From Cymbomonas tetramitiformis (taxonomy: Eukaryota; Chlorophyta; Pyramimonadophyceae; Pyramimonadales; Pyramimonadaceae): a stretch of DNA of 64,000 bases. The stretch covers positions 1 to 64,000 of the forward strand of contig LGRX02025972.1 in assembly GCA_001247695.2 (NCBI GenBank). Direction: 5' to 3'. Of the stretch, positions 1 through 11,800 are shown one piece after another. Below the pieces are notes generated by a model. It saw only the letters and a list, made by a program, of their open reading frames with translations, did not search any database and was not told the origin of the DNA. Position 1 is the first letter of the stretch, and each line of letters opens with the position of its first letter. The translations under genes and the position numbers were made by a program.

Positions 1-273
1 AAATCCCCTTTAAGAAAGTTTTTTTGTTCGTATTCCTGAAAGTGTGCCAAAACTGCTCATTAGGTTAATGAGCGGTTTTCCTTCTTTTTTATAAATTCCC
101 CTTGAAGAATATTTTTTTGTTTGTATTTCTGAAAGTGTGCCAAAACTGCTCATTAGGTTAATGAGCGGTTTTCCTTCTTTTGTTTCAAATCCCCTTGAAG
201 AATATTTTTTTGTTTGTATTTCTGAAAGTGTGCCAAAACTGCTCATTAGGTTAATGAGCGGTTTTCCTTCTTT
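1..273. repeat. Three 93-bp tandem repeats with a hairpin
   Basis: The same block recurs at exact 93-bp spacing; the hairpin core starts at 51, 144 and 237. Each copy has an imperfect inverted repeat, AACTGCTCATTA facing TTAATGAGCGGTT, flanked by T-rich DNA. Because 93 is divisible by 3, one minus-strand frame stays open through all three copies, with a Met in each 31-residue period. I read this as a by-product of the period, not as a gene. The array runs off the left edge, so the copy number is a minimum. It ends just before the splice acceptor of the next gene. Confidence 0.85.
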
Positions 274-306
274 TTGAAAACATTCACTTTGCTGGTATAT
301 TTACAG

Positions 307-2643
307 GTGTGTTCGGCCTTCTACCAGAAGGTTTACAAAATAAGCCAAGGCTATTTCTGCGACGTACGCGAGCGCGTTCTCTCTGGAAGAACAAAATTCA
401 TTCACGGGCTGACTGGCAGTGAGGCAAATCGGCGTTTGTCCAACAAAAAATCAAATGATGTCGCCTTCGTGAATAAATATGCGGAAGAACAGGGCGAACC
501 TCAGCCTCATAAACCTGAGACGCATCTCCCGTCGGGGAAGACAAGAGAAGAGATTTGGGATGACTATCTCGATTATTTATCTATTCACGACCGCAAATCC
601 AAGGAAGTCTCCTTGCCGTACTTCTACGAAATCTGGAAAGACGAGTTCAAATCTTGGCTCAAAGTTCCGAAGTGCAAGCGTTTTTCGCAGTGCAGTGTAT
701 GTGCTTCGATCAAACTCTTGAAGGAGGGCACACCTAAATCCCAGCACGGTAAGCTAAATTCTGAAAAATATAGTATTTACATTTGTTTTACGTTGTTTTA
801 GAAGTTTGTATATTAAAACGTTTTTTCAGGTCAATACGACAAAATGCGAGAGGTGCACCTTAACCAAGCGCGTGCCGAGCGTGAGAAGTTCTACAAACAC
901 GGCCGAAAATCCAACATGACTAAGAGCATCAAGGAAAACAAGACGTGGTGGAAATATTCCTCTGTCATCATGGACGGGATGACCCAATGGACGACGCGCC
1001 TGCCGCATTTCAGGCGCATGCCATCATATCTGGACCGAAAGGACTTCTTGGACGTGCACAATATGGGTAGCATCACCGAAAACGTTGGCCGGTTTATGGA
1101 CTTCAACTACGCGAATTACGGTGACGACGCCAACTTCCTGCTGAACGTGCTGCATCGTGACGTCACTCGAATTCAAGAGCACCGTCGTAAAGGGGATGGC
1201 GAAGAACCGTACCCGATGCCGGAAGTGTTATACGTGGGCACCAACAAGAGCATTATGCTTTTGGCGTATATCTCTTGGTTGGTTATGTCTGGCGCGTTCA
1301 AGAAGGTGAAGGTGAACTTCCTAATCGTCGGCCACACCCACGAGAACATCGACCAGATGTTCTCGCGTTTTTCTGTGCGCTTAAAACGCAAGCTTGCGAT
1401 GACCCTTGACGAAATGATGGAAATCGCAAGGGAGTGTTTCTCGGATGGCATCTTCACGACCGCGGTGGCGAAAGTGCACGATTTGAAGACCTGGTTCGGT
1501 GGTCGCTACGAGAACGTCTGTGGCATCTCCACGCAGCAGACCTTCAAAGCGTTCAAGAACGAGGCCGGCGAAGTGGTCGTGCAATACAAGATGTATTCCA
1601 CCGACAAGAAGTGGCTACCAGAGGAGGGCCTCAAGGTGTTGAACTCTATGCCCGAGAACCTGCCTGATTTTGTCAAACCGAAAGCCTTCTCCAAAGAAGG
1701 GCTTACGAAGCTCGAGGATCTGGTGGACGGGATGCGGACCATTTTGAGTACGACGTTTACACCTACCCACGAGGCGTGGTGGGCGGAGCTGTTGAGGAAG
1801 CAACGAAAGCTGACCGAGGAGGGCATTTTCGAGGAGCCCAATGTCCCGTTCGTTTTGCCGAGCAAATTGCACGCACGTTTGAATGCCCCTTTGGTGCATG
1901 CCCTGGAAGCTCCTCTCAGACTCGCCGAAGCTCAGATGCCAGCAGCAGCAGAAATTCCAGCCCGAATTCAAGAACGCGTAGAACGTGCACCGATTGCCGT
2001 GTACACGGGCAAACGTAAGGCGGTGAATCGGGCTGCTAGAAAAGCTGAAGCGTACGTGGCCAACCCGGTATGGGAGGTTTCGTTCGATCAGATGACCGTA
2101 AACAGCTACGCCGTTTGCTTCGGAGAAATCACGGGCGTGAAGGCCAACGATGTATGCCAATTCCGTGTCAAGCTCAACGGCAAAGAATGGTCGGACCCCC
2201 TGATGCTTGTCCGAGTGCATGCACGGATTGTCTACGCGAAGAAGTTGAAGTACAAGTACCTGAAAGTGAAGACATACACGGACACTAAGGAGCGAAGACT
2301 CGGAAAGGTGTTGGCAGGGAAAGCGGGAGCCTTCTGGGAGAACGCATCCGATACGCCGTCAACTGAGCCCTTCAAAAGTGCAGAGATATTGCTAGCGTGG
2401 AACATCGCAGCTAACGAAGCAAAAGGTTGTATCCCAGAAGAACAGTATGGGCAACTTATAGTGGCACTGCTTGCGCAAAGAGCCAAGAAAAGACGAATTG
2501 ATAACGGGCAAATGGAAGAAAACGAAGGCGATGAAGACAATAGCGAAAACGAGGGAAATGAGGAAGTGCCGACCTGTCCAGACCGGTCCAGACCTGACCA
2601 GAGGTGTAAAGACCTAGACGACGGTAGCGATGTTGAAATGTGA
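307..2643 (+). CDS. Transposase-like multicopy protein (THENID motif family), 5' partial
   Basis: Two exons can be joined: 307-748 and 830-2643. The intron has a GTAAG donor at 749 and a T-rich tract ending TTTTTTCAG at 829, and it joins the frames in phase 1. The product is about 750 residues. There is no ATG before 307, where a TTTACAG acceptor sits, so the first exon probably lies left of the window. The N-terminal exon has a CSVC pair. The main exon carries the motif VGHTHENIDQMFSRF (coordinates about 1330-1370), typical of a large multicopy protein family in algae, oomycetes and dinoflagellates, which I believe is catalogued as DUF7869. The C-terminus is basic, then strongly acidic. I infer descent from a transposase. 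I see no terminal inverted repeats, so its mobility is unproven. The frame is intact, so it may still be expressed. Confidence 0.7.
749..829 (+). other. 81-bp intron in the THENID-family gene
   Basis: It has a GTAAGC donor and a T-rich stretch ending TTTTTTCAG. Removing it joins two long open frames without a stop, which supports it as a real spliceosomal intron. Confidence 0.75.
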
Positions 2644-3740
2644 ATAGAATCAGCTGACTAAGACGCAAGAAATATATGTACATAATGTAAATACGATTAT
2701 TAGAGAAATCTGATATGGCAATTGCTCATTTCTTTTGTATGTCATGCTCGCTACCATTTACAGCACAGAAAATAAATTGCATGCTTCACCGTGTCTTGGA
2801 AACATTTTCGTACGTGTCTTGTAATTTTACCGTTGCGGAGGCCTGCGAGCAAAATTATTTTCAACATTAACATTTTCAGCACATATATTTTCTAAATATC
2901 GCAAAAAACAGCTAATGTCAATTATCTACCCTAATGTCAATTTCATCGAATAGCGTGTTCTTGTCACAAGATAGTGCATGCTCACTTCCCAGACAATAAT
3001 GTATATAAGGGCGGGACAGCCTAGCGAGGACGTAGGCGCGCCTAAAAGAGGGGGAGAGTTGCACTACGTAGGGTGTATCGCGAGTCAGTACGAGAGACAG
3101 ACGTGTCAGAGTGACGAGTGACAGCACTGATGACAATCACCAGTATGACCGAGAGGTATGACGAGGGTGACTGACAGAATGTGACATTTGAATATCTTCA
3201 CCCACAGCAGATCATGTTTGAGAGAATTGGTGGGAAACCATCCATAAATGGCGGGAAACCTTCAGTACTCAAACAGCCGAACAGAACTGGAGGGAAACCA
3301 GGAGAGCCTCAGTTCTTGCCACATCAGCACATCTATGATCATTCAGAGGAGAGATCTAGGATTGCTCAGAAGATAGATCAGAGTTGATTGGCAACTGCAG
3401 TCCGAGGACTGTATGGCATGACCGATATCGAGACTGCATAAGAAGTGACTGACCATGTGGCATTCGAATCCGAGGCGAGCCGAGGGAGTTCGAGTCGGCA
3501 AGTTACTACTAAAAGAGCTGAGCAAGCTCTCACATCAGTTTTTGAATTAGTTACAAGTGGCACTCAACCTCTGGTTGCTAGTAACCCCGACTGTAAGTTT
3601 TAACCGATATTTCCGATATCCCACCTTGGGATCCTTAGTATCTCAACCAGTGCTATTAGGGCATTCCTGCAAGCTTGCTTACACCGGTGTCGATCCTGCA
3701 TTAGGACTCATACCCTGAACAGTTCTGACCACATAATAAT
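2644..3740. other. AT-rich spacer with possible retroelement relic
   Basis: A TATA-like TGTATATAAGG lies at about 2999-3009. A short open frame follows at 3214-3387 (57 codons) with three GGKP repeats encoded by GGGAAACC-containing units. It is followed, out of frame, by another short open stretch near 3445-3603. The pattern (TATA box, then broken open frames) suggests a decayed retroelement leader and gag, but no domain can be recognised. Confidence 0.25.
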
Positions 3741-3974
3741 CGTTGTCGACGATAGGCTTCATGGATTCGACGCCTCAAATATTCCTTAGCTCGGCTGCCA
3801 CTTCAATTTTCTTTCAGGCACACAGAACAACCGACAAACCTACTGTGAAAGGTTGCTCTGCTTGTTTTTTTGCTGTTGTAAATTCCATGTCAGTGAAAGC
3901 ACGTTTTCGCACCTTGCTTTCGTTTTCAATTTCCTGCTTGCAGTATGTTTTGGTTTTGGTTCATTCGCTTCAGA

Positions 3975-4290
3975 ATGCTCGGTGTCCGTCGGGCAATGTG
4001 GCTGTCGGGTTGGGTTCGATTCTCAACATTCCTGCTATAACTAGCGTCCTGTTATTTTGTGCAAAATATGTCCCTGTGACGCCAACGACCTCATTTTTAC
4101 TGTGGCCGATGTCGCATTCTACTTGCGAGTTTGTCCATCATTTCGGATGGTGGGTGCGCAGTTCTGTTTTGATTGCTTCGCGTGCTCACAAGGGTGGTGT
4201 CATAGTTGTTTTATCATTTGATTTTTAATAAGAGTGCTCGGAGCCCGTCGGGCATTTACCCGCCGGGTTGGGTTCGATTCTCAACATTTC
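3975..4290 (+). repeat. Two tRNA-like (SINE-like) copies about 237 bp apart
   Basis: Segments at about 3975-4035 and 4212-4290 share a block with GTCGGGCA, then GGGTTGGGTTCGATTCTCAACATT. The TTGGG / TTCGATT / CTCAA part can fold as a tRNA T-arm with a canonical T-loop and matches a Pol III B-box. I cannot close an acceptor stem, so these look like tRNA-derived repeats, not genes. Confidence 0.4.
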
Positions 4291-4319
4291 TGCCAACTCA
4301 CGTACTGTGTCTTTTGGTA

Positions 4320-5060
4320 CCCTCTTATTTTTGTCGCCATCATGATTTTTTGTCGCCGTGCAGAAATTATGGGTTGATTGCAGAATTTTCGGCTGCGTGC
4401 AGAATTTCCTGAAAAATAAATGATCCGAACCCATAGAGGCACCATTTTAATTCTTGTTCTTCCGTTTTCCCTCAGGAAATTATGCATCGCCATCGCCATC
4501 GGAAATTTGTCACCATCGCCGTCGCCAACAGCATCACTGCCACTTTCGACTTTGCCAGCCCTTTCGTCTTTCGCCAGGTCTGTCGAGTTCGTGTGCAATA
4601 TCGTTTATACCGTATCGTTACCGTATCGTTACCGAATCGATACGGTATCTAATTATACGATCGGCCATATATTTCAAATTCTGGTACGGAAGACGAAAAT
4701 ATTAAGTAAGAGCGAGTGATATAATTATATATGTTTGCGAATATTTTTGTACTGGTACAGCGGGCTCGTTGGTGTACGCGTCGGCCGTCACTACCATGTT
4801 ACTACTTCTCGTTAAAAGAGAGTTTTTGTGACATGGCGACAAATTGTCTCTATTAGAGGATTTCTGTTACATGGCGACACATTTTCTCTATTAGAGGATT
4901 TTTGTCGCGGCGACAAATTTCGTGGAGACAAAAAGGATCGATTAGAGGATTTTTGTGACATGGCGACAAAAAATATCGATTAGAGGATTTTTGTCGGCGA
5001 CAAATTTCCTCAATGGCGATAAAATAACGCCTGGCGACAAAAATAAAGCTTTGTGGCGAC
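4320..5060. repeat. Dispersed GCGACAAA / TTTGTCGC repeats
   Basis: Between 4822 and 5060 there are at least seven GGCGACAAA-type motifs, interleaved with four copies of ATTAGAGGATTT(C/T)TGT. Two TTTTTGTCGCC motifs occur at 4328-4353. No coding frame is convincing. The same GCGACAAAA word recurs at 45.5-46.5 kb and 47.8-47.95 kb, so it is a genome-level repeat family. Confidence 0.6.
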
Positions 5061-5878
5061 AAATTTCACACGTTATCGTGTCTCTCTGCAGCACGCTTTC
5101 GTCCGCCCGTATGCTTGCGCGAATACGGTTTGTTATATGTTGTAGTATTCACTCTGGCTTACTACCACGCATTGTGCGACGGTTTGTTATATCTTTCCAC
5201 TGGTGACTCTGTAGATCTGTGCGTGCAGGATTTATCGTGTTTTGAGCCCGAAGTAAAAATAGCCGAACATTAGCCGCTGCACATTAAAATGACCTATCAT
5301 GTGACAAAAACGACCCACTACCCACCATCTCCCCAAAGGGAACCGTGCGCTTTTAGGCCATCACCGCTGAGCCACCGCGCCGGGATCGGGGCTCGAACAT
5401 CAGTGTACCTCGGGCAAAAGAACGCAGTGACCTCGCCACTCGCACAATATTTCGCGTCACGGTCGTCGGTCGGGGCACCTTTTACGTATATGTACCAATA
5501 TTAATCATCGGCGAGGTGTGATCTCTAGGCGATTGACCGATCAGAAAGTGAATAAGTCACTCTCTAGAGTACTTTCGTATGTAGCAATGCAATAATTCCC
5601 AGCATATACCTGTTTGTGCAAGTTGAAAGTAAAATATCAGGTTGCACATGCCAATGATGCGGGCACTCTTGCAGTATAATTCATCTTATGCAGTTGCGCA
5701 CACCTACATCTATGGTATGCAAGATACACTGGATGTGCTTGATAGATGAACTGCTGTGCAATTCTTCTAATTACTTGAACGTACATTGATGCTGCTGGCA
5801 TGTGACAACGTATAGTGCAGATGTTCCCAATGATCTTCTATGTCCAACACGGCATTCTATCTATGAGTGATCGATGAT
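5060..5878. other. Non-coding stretch downstream of the MUT gene
   Basis: I see no gene here. On the minus strand near 5350-5410, B-box-like TGTTCGAGCCC precedes A-box-like TGGCTCAGCGG, but the stems do not pair. The MUT stop codon is at 5879-5881, so its 3' UTR should lie just left of that. Confidence 0.5.
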
Positions 5879-8800
5879 TCAATTAAGAGGCAATTTTGCT
5901 AGCATTTCCTTTGCCGCAGCCGGGATGCGTGTTCCAGGTCCAAAAATACATCCCACGCCGTTGTCGTAAAGAAATTGATAATCCTCCTGAGGAATCACCC
6001 CTCCAATGACAAGTAGCACATGGCCTACACCAGCATCTTGCAGCGCCTTTCGAAGTTGAGGCACAAGAGTTCGATGGCCTGCAGCTTGTGAGCTCACTCC
6101 CACACAATGTACATCGGCGTCTACAGCCTGTTCATGAAACATGAGTCCCCAAACCTTCCTTATGGTTTACTGCCTGTTTGTCAACCACGAGTCTCCCCAA
6201 GCCCTCATTCAAAATATTCGTCCTCAGACTACATCCTGAGAAACGTGAGAAGCGGAAAATTCAGTAGCCCCTCGTGCAGACTGCAGTAACCCTTCTTGCC
6301 ACTCATCAAGGACAGCCCTCCACGGAACCTTTTCTGTGGACAAAAACTGCCCAATCCTAGCGATGCGTCGGGAACACTGAGTCATCACCTGGCGGGCGAC
6401 TTCCTCGGGTGTTTGGAAGAGCGGACCAATGTCCACGTCGAAGCCCAGGTCTGCCAGGCCCGTGGCAATCACCTTGGCTCCTCTGTGTAGCCTCACACCG
6501 CGCCACTTCAGTATCGGAGTCCTGTCACTGGCAGCGATGTATGAAGCAAACCGACACAGCAGCCAACTTATTCAGAGGTTGTGACGAACCGGTCATGCCC
6601 ATCCTGTCCCATTTTGGCCACCAGCACGCGCGGGCGCCGCCCGGCGCGCTCCTCAAATACGCGCACCTCTGCCATTGCGCTCTGCTCGCCCGCCCGTCTC
6701 TCCACCCCTTCTTCTAGTCCCTCCAAACCCAAAAAGGTTCCTGTGGAATCCCACTCACCCGAACGCCACAGCGGATGGGAGAGACGTGTTTGCCTGCGGC
6801 CACAGTTCCTGATGCTACAACATTGAACAAAGGTGTATCGGAGCCCCACATCATGCGACAATTCTGTCTGCCAGGGCGCCCTCAAAGAAGCAGTGGCGCA
6901 GCAGTGCAGCATCAGCTTGGCCATCCTCCATGTCCTGTCTGCTCAAAAAGTGACAGAAAGAAACAATGCTCTGCTCCTTCGACTCATTTGATACAAATCA
7001 CACATACCAACGCGGTGTCGCAGGGGGACTGGATTCAGGCCTGGGGGAATCTTGTGGAATGATGGCGCGCAGCATTGCCGGAGGCCGTGCGAGCATTGCT
7101 CCTTACATCCCTACATAGTAAGGAGCATGTCACGCGTGTCCTCAGAGCTGGAGGTCACAGAGAATGGGGGAGAGGGGGCATGCCCTCGCTTGCACCAGAA
7201 ACCGAGGAGGTCATCATGCAGGCGACGGCGATGCGCATCGCAGGCTCTGCTCTGCTCGGACCTTCTTCACAGCAAGAGCCGGAGTGCAGCGACTGTTTCC
7301 AAAGGGACGATATCGAGTGTTGTGTGACACAGTCCAACACGAGGGACATTGTCCGGCAACTTGGTTCTGGACAGTTAAGAGCTAGATACGCTCCGCATGA
7401 AATTCAAGCAGGAAGGATAAATAGAACATCCACGCAAATATCAGAAGTAAAGTACATGTGAACGGTATGAAATAAACGTAACAATATACACTGAATGGCA
7501 TAAGATCAGCCGACAAAACCCAGCCCACCATCATCCCAGTGGATGTGAGAAGCTAGTCAGGAGCAGGGCGGGGCCGTGACAAGACACCACCAACACATAC
7601 ATATTTCCAACCCAGATGCAAAGCAGCATGGAAAGATGATACGATGTGACCGATCATCGCCCACCTATGAATATGTCTACACCCACTGTAGAATTATCCC
7701 TATATACGTATAAAATAAACGCAGCAACCTGTTTGGTTGGCTGCAATAGGATATCGGGTTTACTGAGCAGGCGTACCTGTATGTCTGCGGCATCCTCCCC
7801 ATACGCCTGCCCATACACCCCACTGGAGTGCCATCCCCCACAAACACTCCAATCCCCACGTCAATTATCCTCCCCACCATGAGCCCCCCCACCTCAAGCA
7901 TTTCGCCGAATCCCCCCACCTCAAGCATTTCACACCGCGAATCCCCCCACCTCAAGCATTTCACACCGCCGAATCCCCCACCTCAAGCATTTCACACGCG
8001 AATCCCCCACATCAAGCATTTCACACCGCCGAACCCCCACCTCAAGCATTTCACACCGAATCCCCCCTCAAGCATTTCACACCGCGAATCCCCCACCTCA
8101 AGCATCTCACACCGCCGAATCCCCCACCTCAAGCATCTCAAGCCGTCGAATCCCCCCACCTCCCCACCTCATCAAGCATCTTAAGCCGCTGGATCCCCCC
8201 ACCTCCCCACCTCAAGCATCTCAAGCTGCTGGATTCCCCCCACCTCCCCACCTCAAGCATCTCAAGCTGCTGGATCCCCATATCTGGAGTCGCTCAGGCT
8301 CCGACTTTGTAGGCACTGGAGGATCTTGTGGGAAGACTGGAGAAGCCGGCAGACGGGCACCTCCCAAAAGCACAGCTGGCAGACGGGCACCTCCCAAAAG
8401 CACAGCTGGCAGACGGGCACCTCCCAAAAGCACAGCTGGCAGACGGGCATGCCAGAAAAGGGCGGCAGTAGGCGAGGATTCCCCATCAGAGGCAATCAAG
8501 GGGAGCCAGCACACGATGGTGGACAAGGATGGAACCTGATAACGCTGTCAGTGGGCACGTATCGTCCCCAGCCCCCAAATTCCAGAGCATCACTTATCTC
8601 CCCTGCGGTGGCCGCCACCCATCCAATTCGTTGGCTTCTGAGAGGCGCGCCAAGGGGACCCTAATTTGCTGCTGCTCGGTGTGATTTAAGGGCGTGCAGG
8701 CAGTAGCAACCTAATGTGTAGGGCCTCTTGCCGGGGCTGTGGTGCGAATGAGAGATAAACACAGAGATCTGGGGACCGAAGGCATGAGGACACACGCGCT

Positions 8801-11800
8801 TAGTGCCCTACGATATGTAGCTGGCGATCATCCATCGAGGCCCCGAATGAGTTCATCCCCATGAACCATGGTAAACCAGGCCAGGCCAGTCTGGGCCATG
8901 ACAGCATAGCATAGAATGACCCGGTGCCGCACTCCCCCTCGAGAGCACCGGCCCTGACGAGCATCATGCAAAGGCGCACGCCCTTCATGCCCAAGCCGCG
9001 CGTATGGCAGTCGGATCACTGCATCGCTGCCTAAGTATATCCAGACAGGGAAACGCATCTCCGCCGAGGTGCACACCATCCCGCAAGCTGGGGGCATCTT
9101 CTCGCAAGCCAGGAGCATCTTCCCGCAAGCCAGGGGCATCTTCCCACAAGCCAGGGCATCTTCCGCAAGCCAGGGGCATCTTCCGCAAGCCGAGAGCATC
9201 TTCCCGCCAAGCCAGGAGCATCTTCCGCAAGCCAGGAGCATCTTCCCGCAAGCCAGGAGCATCTTCCCGCAAGCCAGGAGCATCTTCCCGCAAGCCAGGG
9301 GCATCTTCCCGCAGGCCGGGGGCATCTTCCCGCAAGCCAGGGGCATCTGCTGAAGCATCGCATGCGGTTCACATGGTGGGCAGCGGCCGGGCATGGCGTT
9401 CACGTGAAGGCCTCGAATGCCAGCACTCCACCAGCTCTTAGCATTTGCGATTCACTTCACTGACCAATACACACCTGTTCCGTCCATCAGCGCATGCGGG
9501 TGGGGCGGGCCCAGCGGCCACGCACCGACAGTGCAGCGCCGGCGGGCCGCCTCCACAGCCAGCTCGAGCAGATTTGGAGACTCCTTTTGGCTCATGGGAG
9601 CCGCCTGCAGCGCGGAGGCCCCGGCACACCCGCCACCCCGCCCGCATGACCCTGTGGACGTCGCGCCTTGACGCACGGGCGCAGCACGCACGGCTGACTC
9701 CTTGACAGCTGTGCCACCGACTAGAGCGAGACTAGGGGAATGCAGTTGCATGCCCCTTTTACGGCCCCACCGTTGGATCGAGAAGCTGTGCATCTCTTAA
9801 TGAACAACGCCATCGCAGTATGAGATCCCCAGCACACAGAGACTCAACCAACTTGTCCACCGTGGAAGTCACCTCTCCAGCAGCCCATGCGGCGACACGA
9901 GTCTCGGCCTGGCCGTGTCTCGCGCAGACTCATGCAGGCATCACATACAGGACTCAGAGGGCGCGCGTACGCCTCTGCCCGGAGACCATTGCTGTTCCCA
10001 AACCCTTCGATCGATGCGGCAGGCGGTGAGGTGGGTCACCTTGGCGAGCGCATCCAAAGCCTCCATGCAGTGGTCCTCTGCTCCCCAGCGGCCCGCCCAG
10101 CCCCCGCCCGCCCCCTGGCCCCTGAGAGTCTGCGCGAAGCCGGCCAGGTAGGAGCAGCGGCAGAAGGAGAAGAGCACACCGTCGCGCGATTCGCGGATTC
10201 GGCGGAGCTGTTCAACCTGCTGCTGCAGCACCGCAGCGTTGTCGATGGACCGCGTTGCCAGCGGCTCCTCCTTGTCGAGGCGGAACTTGTTGACCCCCAC
10301 AATCACCTGCCAGGCACTCTCCCGTCCATGGGTCATGCCACCTGGCACCAGCAGCTCCTCCACATCGCCCATGCCACCTTGTAGGAATTCGAGAGTTTCG
10401 TTTTCACAAAAGCAATCATGAACTTTCATTATCAAAAGATATACCAGTTCGCAGCTCGAAACGCCACGAACATTTGCGCGCCATCATTACTGATTGGGCG
10501 ATCTTATGTGAAAGTTCACCAAACAGACTCCTACGTGTCACTGTCGTGTTCATAACGACCGCAGTGACACTCTAGAGTACAGATGAACTCATTACGCACT
10601 TCCCGATGGTCATCAGTGATCTGACGGCCACGATTAGTTCAGCAGATCTACAGATCTAGATCTAAGGGTTCCATAGGGTTTCTTTAGGGTTTCTTCAGGG
10701 TTCGAGCATCCTGACTACTGTACAATGTCTAGATAGTCATGCTTTACACCAAACTGATCAGCAGCACTTGCAGATTCCAATACCCCTTCTAAAGGGTGAC
10801 TGTCTAGTTGTCCTACTGCCAGTTCTTGGGAATGGTGCCCCTTCAGTCAGCAATATCCAGTTCTTGGGATGGTGCCCCTCCAGCTCCAGAGTATGGGATG
10901 GTGCCCCCTTCAGTCTTCAGTCTTCAGAGGTGGTGTCCTGCAACTTCATGATGCCCAGACTTTCCCTGTGCATAAGAAATGGTGGTAGGGGAAGAGGTTT
11001 GGTGAAGATGTCCGCTGTGTTGTCCGCTGAGCAGACATACAAGGCTTCCGCTGTGACGGACTTCACCAATTCTCGGATGTACATATTCCTGACCTCAATG
11101 TGCTTGGATCTATTGTTGTTGACATAATCGGAGGCCAAATGAATGGCCCCTTGATTGTCACAGTACATAGGCACCGGGTTGCAGATGTCCACCAAGTCGT
11201 TCAGCACATTGATGATGTACTTGATCTCCCGAGCCCCTTCAGACATGGCGATGATCTCAGCCTCGGTAGTCGACAGCGACACACATCTCTGCATGATCGA
11301 GGAGAAGATGAGCAAGCTCCCACACAGGTAGACTGCAATGCCAGATGTGGACTTTCTCGTTGTCTTGCAGCCAGCATAGTCAGCATCAGTGTATATGCAC
11401 ATCGGTAGTGCTCCACATGCCAGACCCAGCCCCCTTGGCACAGAAGAGGTTGTTCGCAGCACCAGCTCGTAGCTCACAGTGCCCTTGAGGTACCTGACAA
11501 CCTGCTTCAGTGCCACAAAGTGCTCTGGGCCATAGGACGCACAGAACCGAGAGAGAGCAGATACAACAGCCATGATGTCAGGGCGTGTGCACCTTGCAAT
11601 CCACTGCAGCTGCACAAGCAGCCCCCTGAACGGAATGGTGGTATCCTTGCCATCAGACGGGGCAAGAGAGCACCCTGGGGACATGGGCAGACTAGCCGGC
11701 TTGGCATCCTTGAGTCCATAGGTGTCAATCATCTGGGAGATGTACCCAGATTGAGAGAGATATGCCACCCCAGGGCCCCAGCGCACACCAATACCCATCA

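Noticed and set aside
5340..5420. A second permuted tRNA candidate (B-box-like before A-box-like on the minus strand)
   Set aside because: The T-arm strands next to TTCGAGC do not pair and no acceptor stem can be formed.
8828..9403. Minus-strand ORFs with CGKMPLA / REDAPGL repeats
   Set aside because: They are translations of the ~21-bp minisatellite; no non-repeat coding sequence is attached.
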